A stretch of DNA of 64,000 nt from Caenorhabditis elegans. Its lineage: Eukaryota; Nematoda; Chromadorea; Rhabditida; Rhabditidae. The stretch is taken from the NCBI RefSeq assembly GCF_000002985.6, contig NC_003283.11:1612001-1676000 (forward strand). The letters are read 5' to 3'. Numbering within the stretch: position 1 is the stretch's first letter; each line of letters starts with the position of its first letter. The translations under genes were made by a program, and so were the position numbers. The notes beneath the pieces are model-generated. The model saw only the letters and a list, made by a program, of their open reading frames with translations. It searched no databases and had not been told where the DNA came from. This document shows, piece after piece, positions 53,849 through 64,000 of this stretch.

Positions 53849-55203
53849 TGTACGATTTTTGTTTTTTTTTTCTAAATTGTGTATATTATTTAATAAAGAT
53901 GTAATTATTGTAGTGATGTTTTTGGAACTTAAAATAAATTTATGAACTATAAAGGTACATTAATTAGTGAACATTTTGGGGACAATGTTAGACGCAAATT
54001 GTGGCACATGCAAAAAAAAATTTCAAAATTTGGTAACTCTTGCAAAACACACAATTTCGCTATCGGGTTTTCAATACTGTTTTCAAAATTTTCCAGAGAG
54101 TTAAACTAAAAAATTTTGAGGTTTTGGATGTATGAAGTTTTACGTACAAAATTTTGCAAAATATTATGTTTTTAAAATTATTTGATCAAATCACTGCAAC
54201 TTTTTTCGAACGAGGGACGAGGCAAAAAGGTTTCTAGGCCATGGCCGAGTCCCCGACAAGTTTCAGCGGACATTTATGTTGCTTTGTTTTCCGCGTGTTT
54301 TCTTTCGTTTTTCACCAATTTTCCCCAATTTTCCCCATTTTTTCTTATTAAAACTAATAAATAAATATTTTTTGCAGATGCTAAAACAATTTCCAAGTGA
54401 AAAAATTGTGTATTGAGTCGTTAAGTAGCGGTGAAAGTCGTCAATGTAATATGATGGATTACGGGAATACAAAACCCAAACTTTTTCTGAAACATGATAC
54501 ATATGCTGCTCTGGTGCTGAAACTACCTGATTTTCATATCGAGACCGCTGAAAAAGTTTTGAGGTTGTCAAAGTTCAACTTTTTGTGCGAAAATCTCTAC
54601 TTTTTCACCAAAAAAGTTGAATTTTGAAAACCTCAAAACTTTTTCAGTGGTCTCGATATGAAAATCAGGTAGTTTCAGCACCAGAGCAGCATATGTATCA
54701 TGTTTCAGAAAAAGTTTGGGTTTTTTATTCCCGTAATCCATCATATTACATTGACCACTTTCACCGCTACCTGCCGGCTGAATACATATTTTTTCATCTG
54801 GAAATTATTTTAGCATTAGCAAAAAATATTTATTTATCAGTTTTGATAAGAAAACACAAGAAAAATTGGTGAAAAACACAAGAAAACAAAGCAAGTACAA
54901 AATGTCGTAAAATGCGGTGTTTTGTGTGCAAACACCGATTTTTCGCATTTTTTCTCGGCCCTCGTTCGAAAAAAGTTGCAGTGCAAATGATTATTGTACT
55001 AGAATCATTAAAAAGTGTTGTTTTTATATTGTTTAGGAGTCCTCGTAAAAAATTGGCCCAGAAGTTGTCGGTCACTTCAACATGTTAGTCTCAAAAATAG
55101 TTTACAATAACACTGTAACGGTATACAAAATGCATGATCTATAATTCGATTTGTAGCGAGATATAAAGTTTAAGTTTCCCATGATTTTTCCATTTTCTTA
55201 AAA
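53849..55203. other. Intergenic region with a large foldback element
   Basis: Between two TTL paralogues. It is dominated by the near-perfect inverted repeat 54192-54983; about 340 bases before it and 220 bases after it have no recognised feature. Confidence 0.65.
54192..54983. mobile_element. Foldback element with about 370-bp inverted arms
   Basis: Outer ends CACTGCAACTTTTTTCGAAC and its complement at 54960-54983. The inner arms (CTGATTTTCATATCGAGACC at about 54531 and its complement near 54650) flank a spacer of about 60 bases. It contains AAACATGATACATATGCTGC and complement. No protein-coding gene; short ORFs are shared by both arms. The whole could form one long hairpin. Confidence 0.88.
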
Positions 55204-55813
55204 ATGGAATTTTTCAAGACTTTCCTGATATTGCTTTGCTGTTTTTTGAGCGTACAAACTCTTTTGACAAAGTTCCTTTTTAGAGGAAGACTGCTTTGCA
55301 ACAAGTCTAGCCTCAGGTATCAAATGAAGATTAAGGAATTGGACACCTTTGTGTAAGTTGAGATGAAATGATCCCAAAAAACTATTTTTATTTTAAGTAG
55401 AGTATTTCAGCGACGACACAATTTCCCGAATTCCACCAATTGAGTCAATTTCTCCTCACTACTATGAAGCATATGCCGAAGAAGATGGAGACGGATTCCT
55501 GGATGTAAGTCTGTTTTTTTTTTCAAATTAGAATTAAAAAATCATTTCAGATGTATTACGAACTTTTCATTACAATCCTGCACAATTGTTCGGACGATGG
55601 CAAGAATAGATTTTTAAAAGTTGATATTGGATCAATTCCAATTAGACATGGGTATGGTTCAGATGTTTTGAAGATCTAAAATTTCGAAATTTTAGGTGGA
55701 TTCATAGAACATTGGATATTGAATTAACCAACGTGGGAATCGTAACTACAGATCTGATCCGGAGGAAATTTTACTCATATAAGTATCACAAAAAAACTAA
55801 CAAGTACATATAA
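55204..55813 (+). CDS. Transthyretin-like (TTL/ttr) family secreted protein (153 aa)
   Basis: Four exons: 55204-55352, 55411-55504, 55551-55651 and 55696-55813, total 462 nt. The signal peptide is MEFFKTFLILLCCFLSVQT. TTL landmarks: FRGRLLC near residue 32, a KIKELD strand, EDGDGFLD and ELFITILHNCSDDGKN, where the THNC/HNC strand is characteristic. Exons 2 and 3 have the same lengths and phases as the paralogue at 53253-53848, so the two are a tandem duplication now separated by a foldback element. Its basic C-terminal tail (YKYHKKTNKYI) is longer. It is presumed secreted; function unknown. Confidence 0.87.
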
Positions 55814-55882
55814 GCCCCACAATAAAAAATTTTAATATTATTTTACTATGATTGTTTATGTACATGCATTACACAAGGAAAG

Positions 55883-55926
55883 GATTAGGTTTAGGCTTTG
55901 TCTTAGGCATAGGCTTAGGCTTACAA
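55883..55926 (+). repeat. Interstitial telomere-like tract 4
   Basis: Short run of degenerate TTAGGC units (TTAGGTTTAGGC, CTTAGGCATAGGC, TTAGGCTTA) just after the TTL gene. Confidence 0.85.
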
Positions 55927-56129
55927 GGAAAACTTTTTAGTTTACCGTCAGACTTCAAAACGAGACATGTGTCATTTGAAAGTGTTCCACAAGGATGTGT
56001 CACTGCAAAATTTTAAGCGGCTCGGCAAAGCTCCACTCTCAAAAACTCTAGCATCGATCTGAAACTGTTTCAGTGCATTTTTTCACTACTTTGGAGGCTT
56101 GTAGAATTGCTCCAAGATTTTTTTGTAAA

Positions 56130-56333
56130 CTTTCAATGTTTTCAGAACGTTTACATGTAGGTAAATAATCTGGGAGATTTTTGGAAAATTTTAATTTTTT
56201 TGAAAAAAATCTGAAAATTTTTTCACTCCACTCGGTCCAAGAATTTTCAGATTTTTTTCAAAAAAATTTAAAATTTTCCGAAAATCTCCCAGATTATTTA
56301 CCTACTTGTAAACGTTCTGAAAAACATTGAAAG
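56130..56333. repeat. Palindrome of about 200 bp
   Basis: Begins CTTTCAATGTTTTCAGAACG and ends in the complement, with TTACATGTAGGTAAATAATC and TCTGGGAGATTTT matched on the other arm and a short centre near 56235. The arms are about 90 bases and nearly perfect. Confidence 0.85.
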
Positions 56334-56505
56334 TGAACATTAAGAAATAGTGTTAGCTTTCATTCAAAAAAAAAATTCAATTGATAGATTTAAGTACTAG
56401 GGGAAATTTTATTCAGCTCTCGTATTTACACAGAAAAAAGTTTTAATCAAACCAATATGCAGTTTTTATGTGCACTCTAACTGATATCAGTAAAGATATT
56501 GAATA

Positions 56506-58630
56506 ATGTGGTGGCAGTTTTATTTCCTAAACATGCTGCAAATTTTTTGCCACCAAGTATTGATTTTCTTTAATATTATATCTTTGACAGCAACCCAAGC
56601 TGATATCTCCGAATTTTTCGATTCACACTGCGGTAAATGATCGTTCACTTAGCAATTGAATGGGCACAGTAATTTCAGAAAGCCGGTGCAATTTTCTGGA
56701 AGAGCATTTGAACTCTAAAACTAAAGCATCATTCCCAACAGGTTGCAGCACAGTTTGCGCCAACTTACTTATAGATGATAGCACAGACATTTCTCAAGAT
56801 AAAATGACTTTGTTATTCAAAAATATAAAAGTCCTCTATGGGTCTCTGCATGTGTACCGCACAAATTATACAAGTGGAAGGTTTCTTGCCGGATTGAAAG
56901 TTATAGAATGTGGTAGGTTGCAATAAAAGAATCTTGAAAATCATGATTTCAGATTCCAATGGAGTTTTTATGTGGGATGAGAACCAAAATATGATAGAAA
57001 TTGGTATGACCAGTTTAACTACGTGTTTTTGCAATTTTGATGTGAATTACAACAGTAACATGAAATGGATGAACTTACCGAACTTAAGGGTACTTTTGGT
57101 ATTTTTTTCAAATTATAATATTGAATAACTTTCAGAACTTTTCTTCAATAAACTCTAATTCTACCCAAAGACAAATTGAAATGGTAATATACAGTATGCC
57201 TTCTAACTTTTGCATTTCCATACAAGAAATATCAAACTTCATTCAAAACTCGAACCTTTACATGGGAGATTTGCCAAAAACATTTTGCCCAATCACATCC
57301 GACTTTATATCTGGAGAAAAGGTGTGCCAATTCGGCATAGACGCCACAACTTTAAGAAATATGACATCGAATTGTGTTCGAGTTTCTGGGAATATTACGA
57401 TAGAAGCTGGTGATGAAGAGTTTGTATACAAGTTGAAGTCGATGAAGTATTTATTTGGAAGTTTAAAGATTTTTAATGTTAACTTAACTCAAGTTGACTT
57501 TCTCAGCAGTTTAGAATACGTGGTTACATTGGACAGTGAGTTAAGATTATATGTCAAGTTAGTAATGTTTTTTCAGATAAGCCAGCCATAGAAATGTTGT
57601 CGAATCATTTTGTTTTGAACTTTACTCTACCAAGTATAAAGGTAAGATACGTTTGAGCTTTATTTTAGCTTGAATTCCATTTTAATGATAAATTTAGAGC
57701 TTATAATAATTTTTCTAATTTGGTTAATTGACTTTTTCATTCATAACGTTATCTTTCAGAAGATTCATAATCTGCTCTTTTCATTTTGATCTATTAATAA
57801 TGATTTTCAAGCTAAATTGGAAACTGTAAAAATTGCCCTAGCTGACAGCTTAGGTTTAGGCTTATTTTAGGCTTAGGCACAGGTTTAGGCTTAGGCGTAG
57901 GTTTAAGCTTAGGCTCGGGTTTAGGGTTAGGTTTAGGCTAAGTCTTAGGCTCAGGTTTAGCTTAGGCCAGGCTAGGCTTAGGCTTAGGCTCAGGCTGAGC
58001 GGGGGGAGGTAGAGAGAAAAAAAGAAGAAAAACCACACATGCAAATTTTTTTCGCAATTTTCTCTGTGAAGATTTTTCTGTTACCAAACTTGTAATATTT
58101 ATTGGCAAAGAATCTGCAACAAATTCAAAAAAGTAATAAACAAACATAAACTGGCTGCGATAAATTTAAACCCGAAGTCGAAATTTCAAGCTTTCGTAAA
58201 TTTTAAATTATTAACAAAAGAGAAAAGAAAAATTCAGTTTATCTTTAAAATACAAGAGTATTCAAAATTTAATTTTAACGAAACGTTAAATCAAAATATT
58301 CTCAGCGAGTGCGCTCAACAATTCAAGAATGGTTATATTTTGCACTAATTGAAGACGAATTGGAAGCATTTATTTTCAAACAACCTAATGTGTGCAGTCC
58401 TTTTACTGATATCTACGGTAGAACTGTCCTATACAGTACTCAAATTGCTGGAGTTCATTGTGGTAAGCAGCATCATATAAATTATAGATATGCGTTATGA
58501 TTCAGAAGATAAGGTGCCAAATGTTCCAAGCAGAAATTTTCCAACCAGTGGCAGGGACAATTCTGCTTTCTCACTACATGGATGTTTTCAAACAATTATT
58601 TTCATGATTTTTGTGCATTTCATTTGTTAA
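56506..58630 (+). CDS. irld-type secreted receptor L-domain protein, two-unit form (414 aa)
   Basis: Seven exons: 56506-56632, 56679-56912, 56953-57089, 57136-57535, 57577-57641, 58306-58462 and 58506-58630, total 1,245 nt. The N-terminus is hydrophobic; an internal ATG at 56533 (MLQIFCHQVLIFFNIISLT) may be the true start and gives a cleaner signal peptide. First L-domain unit in exons 2-3 (CSTVCANLLIDDSTDIS, NIKVLYGSLHVYRTN, EIGMTSLTTCFCNFDV); second in exons 4-6 (NCVRVSGNITIEAGDEEFV, LFGSLKIFNVNLTQVDFL). The hydrophobic end CFQTIIFMIFVHFIC suggests a membrane or GPI anchor. Several N-glycosylation sites. The 664-base intron 5 holds telomere-like repeats. Inferred to bind an extracellular ligand. 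Confidence 0.88.
57845..58000 (+). repeat. Interstitial telomere-like tract 5
   Basis: About twenty degenerate TTAGGC units (GTTTAGGC, CTTAGGC, CTCAGG variants) in intron 5 of the irld gene at 56506-58630, in TTAGGC orientation on the plus strand. Confidence 0.9.
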
Positions 58631-58923
58631 AATTAACATTGAAGCTTTCTAATATGGTTTTTTTAAATTCTTACTATAACCATTACCTGAAAGTATTGTT
58701 TTCTATTTTAAAAGTGCTACCCGTCAAAATGTTTTCACAATAAAATTTAATACATACTGTTTCTCCGTTTCATTTTACAAAAATTATTTTGCTCAATCGT
58801 TTTGAGCTTGTGATAAATAATTGAAAACTCTGAAGTTATTATGGAAAAATTATATAACTCAAGTTATTCACCTGCTTGCAAGTTGCTACGCACACTTTTT
58901 AAATCAAATTCGGGGCTCTTGTG

Positions 58924-61408
58924 ATGATTAAACTTTTTATCTCTTTAGCTTTATTTACCATAACCAAGGTTACAATTTCAGATTTTTTATCTACAAATTG
59001 TGGTGAGAACATCGTTTTTCAAACAACTGAAACTTTTTTTATTTTTAGACGCGAAATGTATATTCTTGGGAAACCCGGTCACCTCCGAAACCATAAATTC
59101 TTTTCCGACGAATTGTAGTACTGTATGTGCAAACCTAGTGCTAGATGAAACTATAGATGTGACAGAAGAAAAATTGGCCTTGACTTTCAAAAATATGAGA
59201 GTGTTGTTCGGGTCATTGAAAGTTGTTAGCACAAGTCTATCCAATGGACATTTTTTCTCTGATTTGGAGACAATTGAATGTGGTAAGTTTTATTTGGTAA
59301 AATTAAAATTTGAAATTTTTATTTAAAAAAATTTCATAATTTTTATGTAATGTGTTTTTCCTCTGCAGAGCTCTCCAGAGCTCTGGCTCAAAAGTTTTAG
59401 TGATACTTAAATGGTGGTGTAGTCGGAATGTTTTTATGAAAATTTATTAAATTTAATAAAATTGAATGATTAAATTTTTAAAAATTTTAATTTATGACGG
59501 AAAATTGTCTCGAAAAAACCGAATTTCAAAAGTTAGGGCTGCTCAAATAAAAAACCAACAATTAGGTAAAATTTGAAATTTGACCGACTTGTCAATGTCG
59601 TCACGGTTGGAAACTAACTTTTTTGAAATCACCGTCTAATTTTGGGCATACAAGTTATCTTGCGTTTTCAACTCAATTTAGGTAGATTTAGGCCAATGGA
59701 TCACCAGAAGTGAACAAATTTTACCAAATGTGCGACATTGGGAAGTTTTGTCAAATCTAAAACTTTAACTAATTTTAGGTCATTTTTTGAGCCGCCATAA
59801 CTTGTCTTTTGAGATGTTTTCAAGAAGTTTAATTATCAAATTCGGTTATTTTCCTAACAATTTTAAGTCATTTTTCTATAGCAAAGTGGTTAGCTATGTA
59901 TAGAGAAAAAGATTACTAAAATGTCAAATCAATTGAATCTCAATTAAATTATTCTAGATTTAAACGGAACATTTCTTTGGGAAGAAAACAACTTAATGAC
60001 TGAAATTGGAATGACGAATTTGACCAGGTGTTATTGTCACATTGATATCAACTACAATAACGACATGAAATTGTTGAATTTACCTAATTTAAAGGTGACT
60101 ACTGGTCCTGAGCAACATCTAATGTGAAAACGTTCTAGAATTTTTCCTCGATACTCCCAAACAATTCTGATCAACAAATCATCATGAATATCTATAATAT
60201 GCCCATTGAATTGTGTTTGTCAATTGCTGAAGCGACAAATTTCATAATTAACAGAAATCTTTATATGAAAACATTGCCACGCCATTTTTGCAATTTCACC
60301 GGTGATTCTATTTCGAGTGGCAAAGTCTGTCAATTTGAAGAATTGACCCTGAAAAATATGGACTCTGGTTGCGTTATTGTTTGTGGAAATGTAACAATTG
60401 AAGAGGAGGATGAGGATTTTTTTTATAAATTGAAAAATATGCAATTTTTATTGGGGAGACTATGGATACCAGGAAAACCAAGATCACTTAACTTTTCAAG
60501 CAATTGGGAATATGGAATCAATTTGATACGTGAGAAATTAACAGTTACCTAAGATATTTTGACCATTTTGTGGATTCAGATGGGTTTCCACTATTATCTG
60601 TTACACATAATTCGGTACTAGAAACCATTGTAATGCCAAGGTTAAAGGTATTCAGAAATAAATCTGCAAAATGAAAGCTTACGATTTCAGGGTATACAAC
60701 TCAGAACTCCATTTTGGATAGAACTCCATAATGTCAATGAGAAGCTTAAGTCGTTGCCAAACATTGTTGATCCTTATATGGACTTTTACAACAAAACTGT
60801 CAAGTATTGTGCAACTTTTGATGGCCTTGATTGTTGTAAGTGAATTTGACTACTGTTAAAGGTGGAGTAGCGCCAGTACGGAAACTGTTAAAAACCACTC
60901 CTTTGGTCCCACAATGGCAAGATATCATGAAAAAACTTTTCAAACATTTTTTGAAAATTTTTTATTTACTGTCAAAAAGTGGCAATTACTCAGTTTTTGC
61001 AACTCATAATTTTGGAAGTCGACCAAAAAAAATTTGTTCGACATTTTTCACTTTTTAATTTTGTTTAAATTATTTTTATTAAAACATTGTAGGGGGCGAA
61101 ACATGCGACATTTATTTAAATTTCCTCTAAAGCTCGTACTTTTCAAAATTTTGGCAATTTGCCAAAACTTTGAGCGGAAATTATGAAAAGTCTAAAATTT
61201 TTTGGATTGTTTTATTGTGATATTTGGTTGCTTTAGATCATTATAAGTGCATTTAGACAACACCCCCACTAGTGCTATTCCGCCTTTAACATATGATTAA
61301 CTTTTAGATTTTCCTCCTACGGAAGAACGCGACAACTTCAGCGTACAAGTATGTAATTTGTGCTTGATATTTGTGATGTGCTCGTTCCTCCTAAACAATT
61401 TGTTGTAA
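58924..61408 (+). CDS. irld-type secreted receptor L-domain protein, two-unit form (384 aa)
   Basis: Seven exons: 58924-59002, 59049-59282, 59958-60094, 60139-60529, 60580-60647, 60691-60835 and 61308-61408, total 1,155 nt. Signal peptide MIKLFISLALFTITKVTIS. First L-domain unit in exons 2-3 (CSTVCANLVLDETIDVTEEK, NMRVLFGSLKVVST, EIGMTNLTRCYCHIDI); second in exons 4-6 (GCVIVCGNVTIEEEDE). In exon 4 the usual IYGSL-x-IENTNL strand is replaced by LLGRLWIPGKPRSLNF, so the second L domain is diverged. The hydrophobic tail LCLIFVMCSFLLNNLL is a likely anchor. Introns 2 and 6 are each filled by a palindromic element. It is the last irld member before an srw gene on the other strand. Confidence 0.88.
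59407..59880. repeat. Palindromic element, TAAAGGTGGTGTAG family (diverged copy 5), in irld intron 2
   Basis: Starts TTAAATGGTGGTGTAGTCGG; contains TCAATGTCGTCACGGTTGG, AATTTAGGTAGATTTAGGC and GAGCCGCCATAACTTG blocks seen in other copies; the right end is decayed. Confidence 0.65.
60856..61289. repeat. Palindromic element, GGTGGAGTAGCGCC family, in irld intron 6
   Basis: Begins TTAAAGGTGGAGTAGCGCCA and ends CTAGTGCTATTCCGCCTTTAA; internal blocks match 32976-33413 in the same orientation. Confidence 0.85.
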
Positions 61409-61544
61409 TGCAAATTTGATGTGAATTATTTCTTCCGTGAATTCTCACAAATTCAATAAAAGTAAACAGATCATACATATATGACAAAATGGGTTGATGT
61501 GACACAAGTTTATAATACCGTTAAATATCTTTATTATCATAATT

Positions 61545-63613
61545 TCATTGTCGCATTTGGGAGGACCTTGTTTGTTCATGCTGCTCATGGGTAATTGACC
61601 TAAAAAAATTGTATAAGCAAACATTTTCCAGCCCCAAATCGTACGTCTTAATTTTCAAAATTCTCCGTACAGTCGCTTTATATTGACCTGACATTATGTA
61701 GCATATAATACAGTGACTTATAATGTTCACAGTGAGAATTGCATTGCAGATGTGGTACACAAATGTTCCCCACCAGCTGAAAGATGGCAACGTTTATGTG
61801 TTAAAAATTAGAAATAAACAAACATGAAACCCAGATCAGTATGCTTGACTTGAACAAGATAAACGAATCCCATCGGGAGTTCAAGGACTGTGAAGGAAAT
61901 TGCCATAAAAAGCACCAAACCTGTGGTTCTCTCCGTTCTGAAACAGATTAGTGTTTATGAGTTTACCATTTGAATGACGTAGATGTTCATTGCGAACTTC
62001 AATTTTTGTCAACATTTTTCTAAAAAATGGAAAAGTATGAATTTGCAGCCAAAATTTTTCATTAAAAATGTTTTAATTTACCGTAAAATTGGGAACTTCC
62101 CATCAAAATTTTTTCTCCAAAAAGTTTAGTTTCTCGTCTATTTTTCTCATAAAAATTCAATATCCCGCCGAAAAGTTTTCAGCGAAAACTTGAATTTCCT
62201 GCCAAATTCAGAAAATTCCGTAGAAAAAGATTCAAACGGGAATTCTAATGAACAGTTGTTTTATTCTGTCTACTTACTATTAGATTTGTTTTATACCAGT
62301 AATAGTAGATTTTAAAAAGTTCTACATAAATACATAGCTAAAACATTTCATCAGTTTTCAAAACTCACGACGATCTCTTTGCAAAGTTTTGTTCACTTCT
62401 TTTCTTTTCTGCTTTCCTTAGCTCGAGAATTAGAAGAATTGTGAGAACCGGCAACATGACGCATGGAATTATCTGAACATATTCCAGGAAAATTTTTGTT
62501 CAAATTCTACTTACTTTAGTAACCGTCCCGCTGGCCAACATGTAAGCTTTTCCCAAAACTCCATCGTAAACTGTAAACAAAGAGGATAATCTTTGATCGA
62601 ACACAGGAAACGTCGAATTCAAAGGTGTTCCTTTACAACTGAAAATTTGAAAATTAAGTCGATACATTTTATTTTCTTTTTTGCTCACTGTGGCCTCGGC
62701 TCCCATGTACCCATTTGCAAAATATCGTACCGGAAATAGAAGAAGGAAGAAAACGGGCAACTCAATAAAAAAACTAGCAATGACAGATTTAAATCCAAAA
62801 CTGGGTTTGCCCATCTGCCGACATTTATTGCTAAAGGGAAATTTTAAAGATAGCAGCCGAATTGATGCAAGTAAAATAGCTAGCCAAACAGATGACCGGC
62901 GTACCAAATCACACCATACTAATGTGACCCAGGCGATGTAGAGGGCTAGGTAAGACACTGGAGGTTCACTGAAGTTTGTTGATTTGATTTGATTTATTTT
63001 CAACACTAAGAGCCAAAAGGTAATACATTAAAAGGTAGTACAATTTAAGGTTTGATGAGAAAATAAATTTATAAAACGAGACAAACCCAGCAAGAGTTCA
63101 TCTCAAGTGTGTTGATTATATATGTATATATGATGGTTTTTATAAGGGATGAAATTTAAGATACCTATGTATAAAATACATATGTTCAGTTTAGGTTATC
63201 AAAGTTAGTGGTTTTCGCGATAAAATTCTAAAGAAACCTACCAATCCGTGCCCTCTCTTGAAAAAAACAAATTACTATTCGCCGACGTGACAATAGTTTC
63301 AACCATCACCACCATATCAAATATCGCTATGCCAATCATGATAGATATCACAGACGACGTCATCATTCCTTTTCTAGTTAATACAAACAAGTGGAAAGAG
63401 ATTAAAAATGTTCCACATATAGCTACATAAAACTGAAAGTCAATGCTAAGTTTTCCCGTATTCCTGTGAGAAAAACTAGTCAGCTCATATTTACACAACA
63501 GTGATGAATTACCTGAAAAATGTGTAGACTTCTTGGAGAAGAAGCCGTGTAGAGTCATCGTAACTTGGAAACAAAAATGAAGCATGTTGATATACAGAGG
63601 TTGTTGCTTCCAT
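61545..63613 (-). CDS. Serpentine chemoreceptor, srw-type 7TM GPCR (408 aa)
   Basis: Six exons: 63513-63613, 63242-63463, 62515-62968, 62369-62472, 61824-61937 and 61545-61776, total 1,227 nt in frame. It starts with a short extracellular segment, then TM1 in KLSIDFQFYVAICGTFLIS, the LVRRSSVWLAILLASIR block at TM3, IIPCVMLPVLTILLILELRK at TM5, a Lys/Arg-rich third loop, and a TM7 NAILTVNIISHCIICYI followed by SGQYKATVRRIL. These are srw (FMRFamide-receptor-like) features. srw receptors resemble peptide receptors and may sense environmental peptides. A 50-base stretch at 62639-62688 looks like an intron (GTGAGC to TTTTCAG) but must be kept to preserve the frame. Confidence 0.82.
62090..62240. 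repeat. Degenerate TTTCCCGCC-type array in srw intron
   Basis: Units built on AATTTCCTGCCAAA, CAATATCCCGCCGAAAA and GAAAATTCC in the intron between srw exons 4 and 5; related to 31610-31880. Confidence 0.55.
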
Positions 63614-64000
63614 ACCAAATACAAAAATTATTCTTGTGGAAAAAAATTAAATATAAAAAACGTAGTTAAACGACTTAATTGGAAACGAATATTTGGAAAA
63701 AATGAACACAAAAATAAATTTGGCTTTAGATGTACACTATTTATAGCATTTTCTCTATTTTGAGCATTTGTTAAAATATTTTCTGAGAAAGTGTGAAAGT
63801 TATTGCGTTAAGAACAAGGATGTGCGGCATTTTTTCGGCAAACCAACTTTTTTGCTCTAAAATTAATATAGAATGTAGAAAAAGGTTTTTTTCTATTTAA
63901 AAACAACAGTTATTTTTGTTTTAAAAAACTTCTAAAAGCCTCAAATGGTGCCTGAAAATTGTTTTTTGCCGAAAAACTTTTACGGCACATGTTTGGCACA
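63614..64000. other. Right-end region with palindromic repeat
   Basis: Upstream of the srw gene. The last 180 bases are an inverted repeat of the GGCA/TGCC type; the bases before it have no recognised feature. Confidence 0.5.
63820..63993. repeat. Inverted repeat with TGTGCGGCA ends
   Basis: TGTGCGGCATTTTTTCGGCA at 63820 faces TGCCGAAAAACTTTTACGGC with ACATG at 63967-63993. The interior AGAAAAAGGTTTTTTTCTA has no coding capacity. Related to the CGGCAAAT repeats at 7323, 44240 and 51295. Confidence 0.65.

Larger units (their letters stand above)
55814..56505. other. Intergenic region with telomere-like tract and palindrome
   Basis: Contains the short TTAGGC tract at 55883-55926 and the palindrome at 56130-56333, then promoter of the next irld gene. 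Confidence 0.65.

Overview
This window is nematode nuclear DNA, almost certainly Caenorhabditis elegans or a very close relative, and reads like a chromosome arm. The evidence is AT-rich sequence, many short introns with GT donors and TTTCAG acceptors, tracts of the nematode telomere hexamer TTAGGC, abundant palindromic repeats, and families expanded in Caenorhabditis: supplementary nuclear hormone receptors, serpentine chemoreceptors, secreted receptor L-domain proteins of the irld type, and transthyretin-like proteins. All gene models were assembled by hand from splice signals and reading-frame continuity; total coding lengths close in frame except where noted. No transcript data or searches were available.

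Layout. At 1-676 (+) is the 3' end of a nuclear hormone receptor (NHR). At 803-2826 (-) is an srbc-type chemoreceptor. From 3763 to 17427 (-) lie five more NHR genes in tandem: three long ones of one subfamily (3763-5942, 7452-9517, 10638-12433) and two shorter ones of another (13225-14818, 16129-17427). The third long NHR lacks a GT donor after exon 1. At 18309-19248 (-) is a secreted protein with four ShKT-like cysteine motifs. At 20017-23883 (+) is the first irld-type gene. Two tandem str-type chemoreceptors follow (24159-27281 and 28308-30287), the first with a 1.2-kb 48-bp minisatellite in its last intron. A small Pro/Ala-tailed gene (30556-31018) and an aldehyde dehydrogenase, probably alh-2 (32265-35728), come next.

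From 36331 to 61408 (+) is the main irld cluster. It has two three-unit genes (36331-39099, 39345-42444), then two-unit genes (43200-45364, 50579-52503, 56506-58630, 58924-61408) and one decayed copy (48297-50150). Within it sit a broken arginine kinase pseudogene (46039-47558, -) and two transthyretin-like genes (53253-53848, 55204-55813) that flank a 0.8-kb foldback. An srw-type chemoreceptor (61545-63613, -) closes the window.

Functionally this is an environment- and ligand-sensing neighbourhood: ligand-regulated transcription factors, chemosensory GPCRs, and secreted or surface ligand-binding proteins related to the ligand-binding half of insulin/EGF receptors but without kinase domains. 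Each family has grown by local duplication, with conserved exon lengths, intron losses and pseudogenes as traces. Most introns over 300 bp are explained by inserted palindromic elements, including one element nested inside another and carrying tRNA-like sequence.
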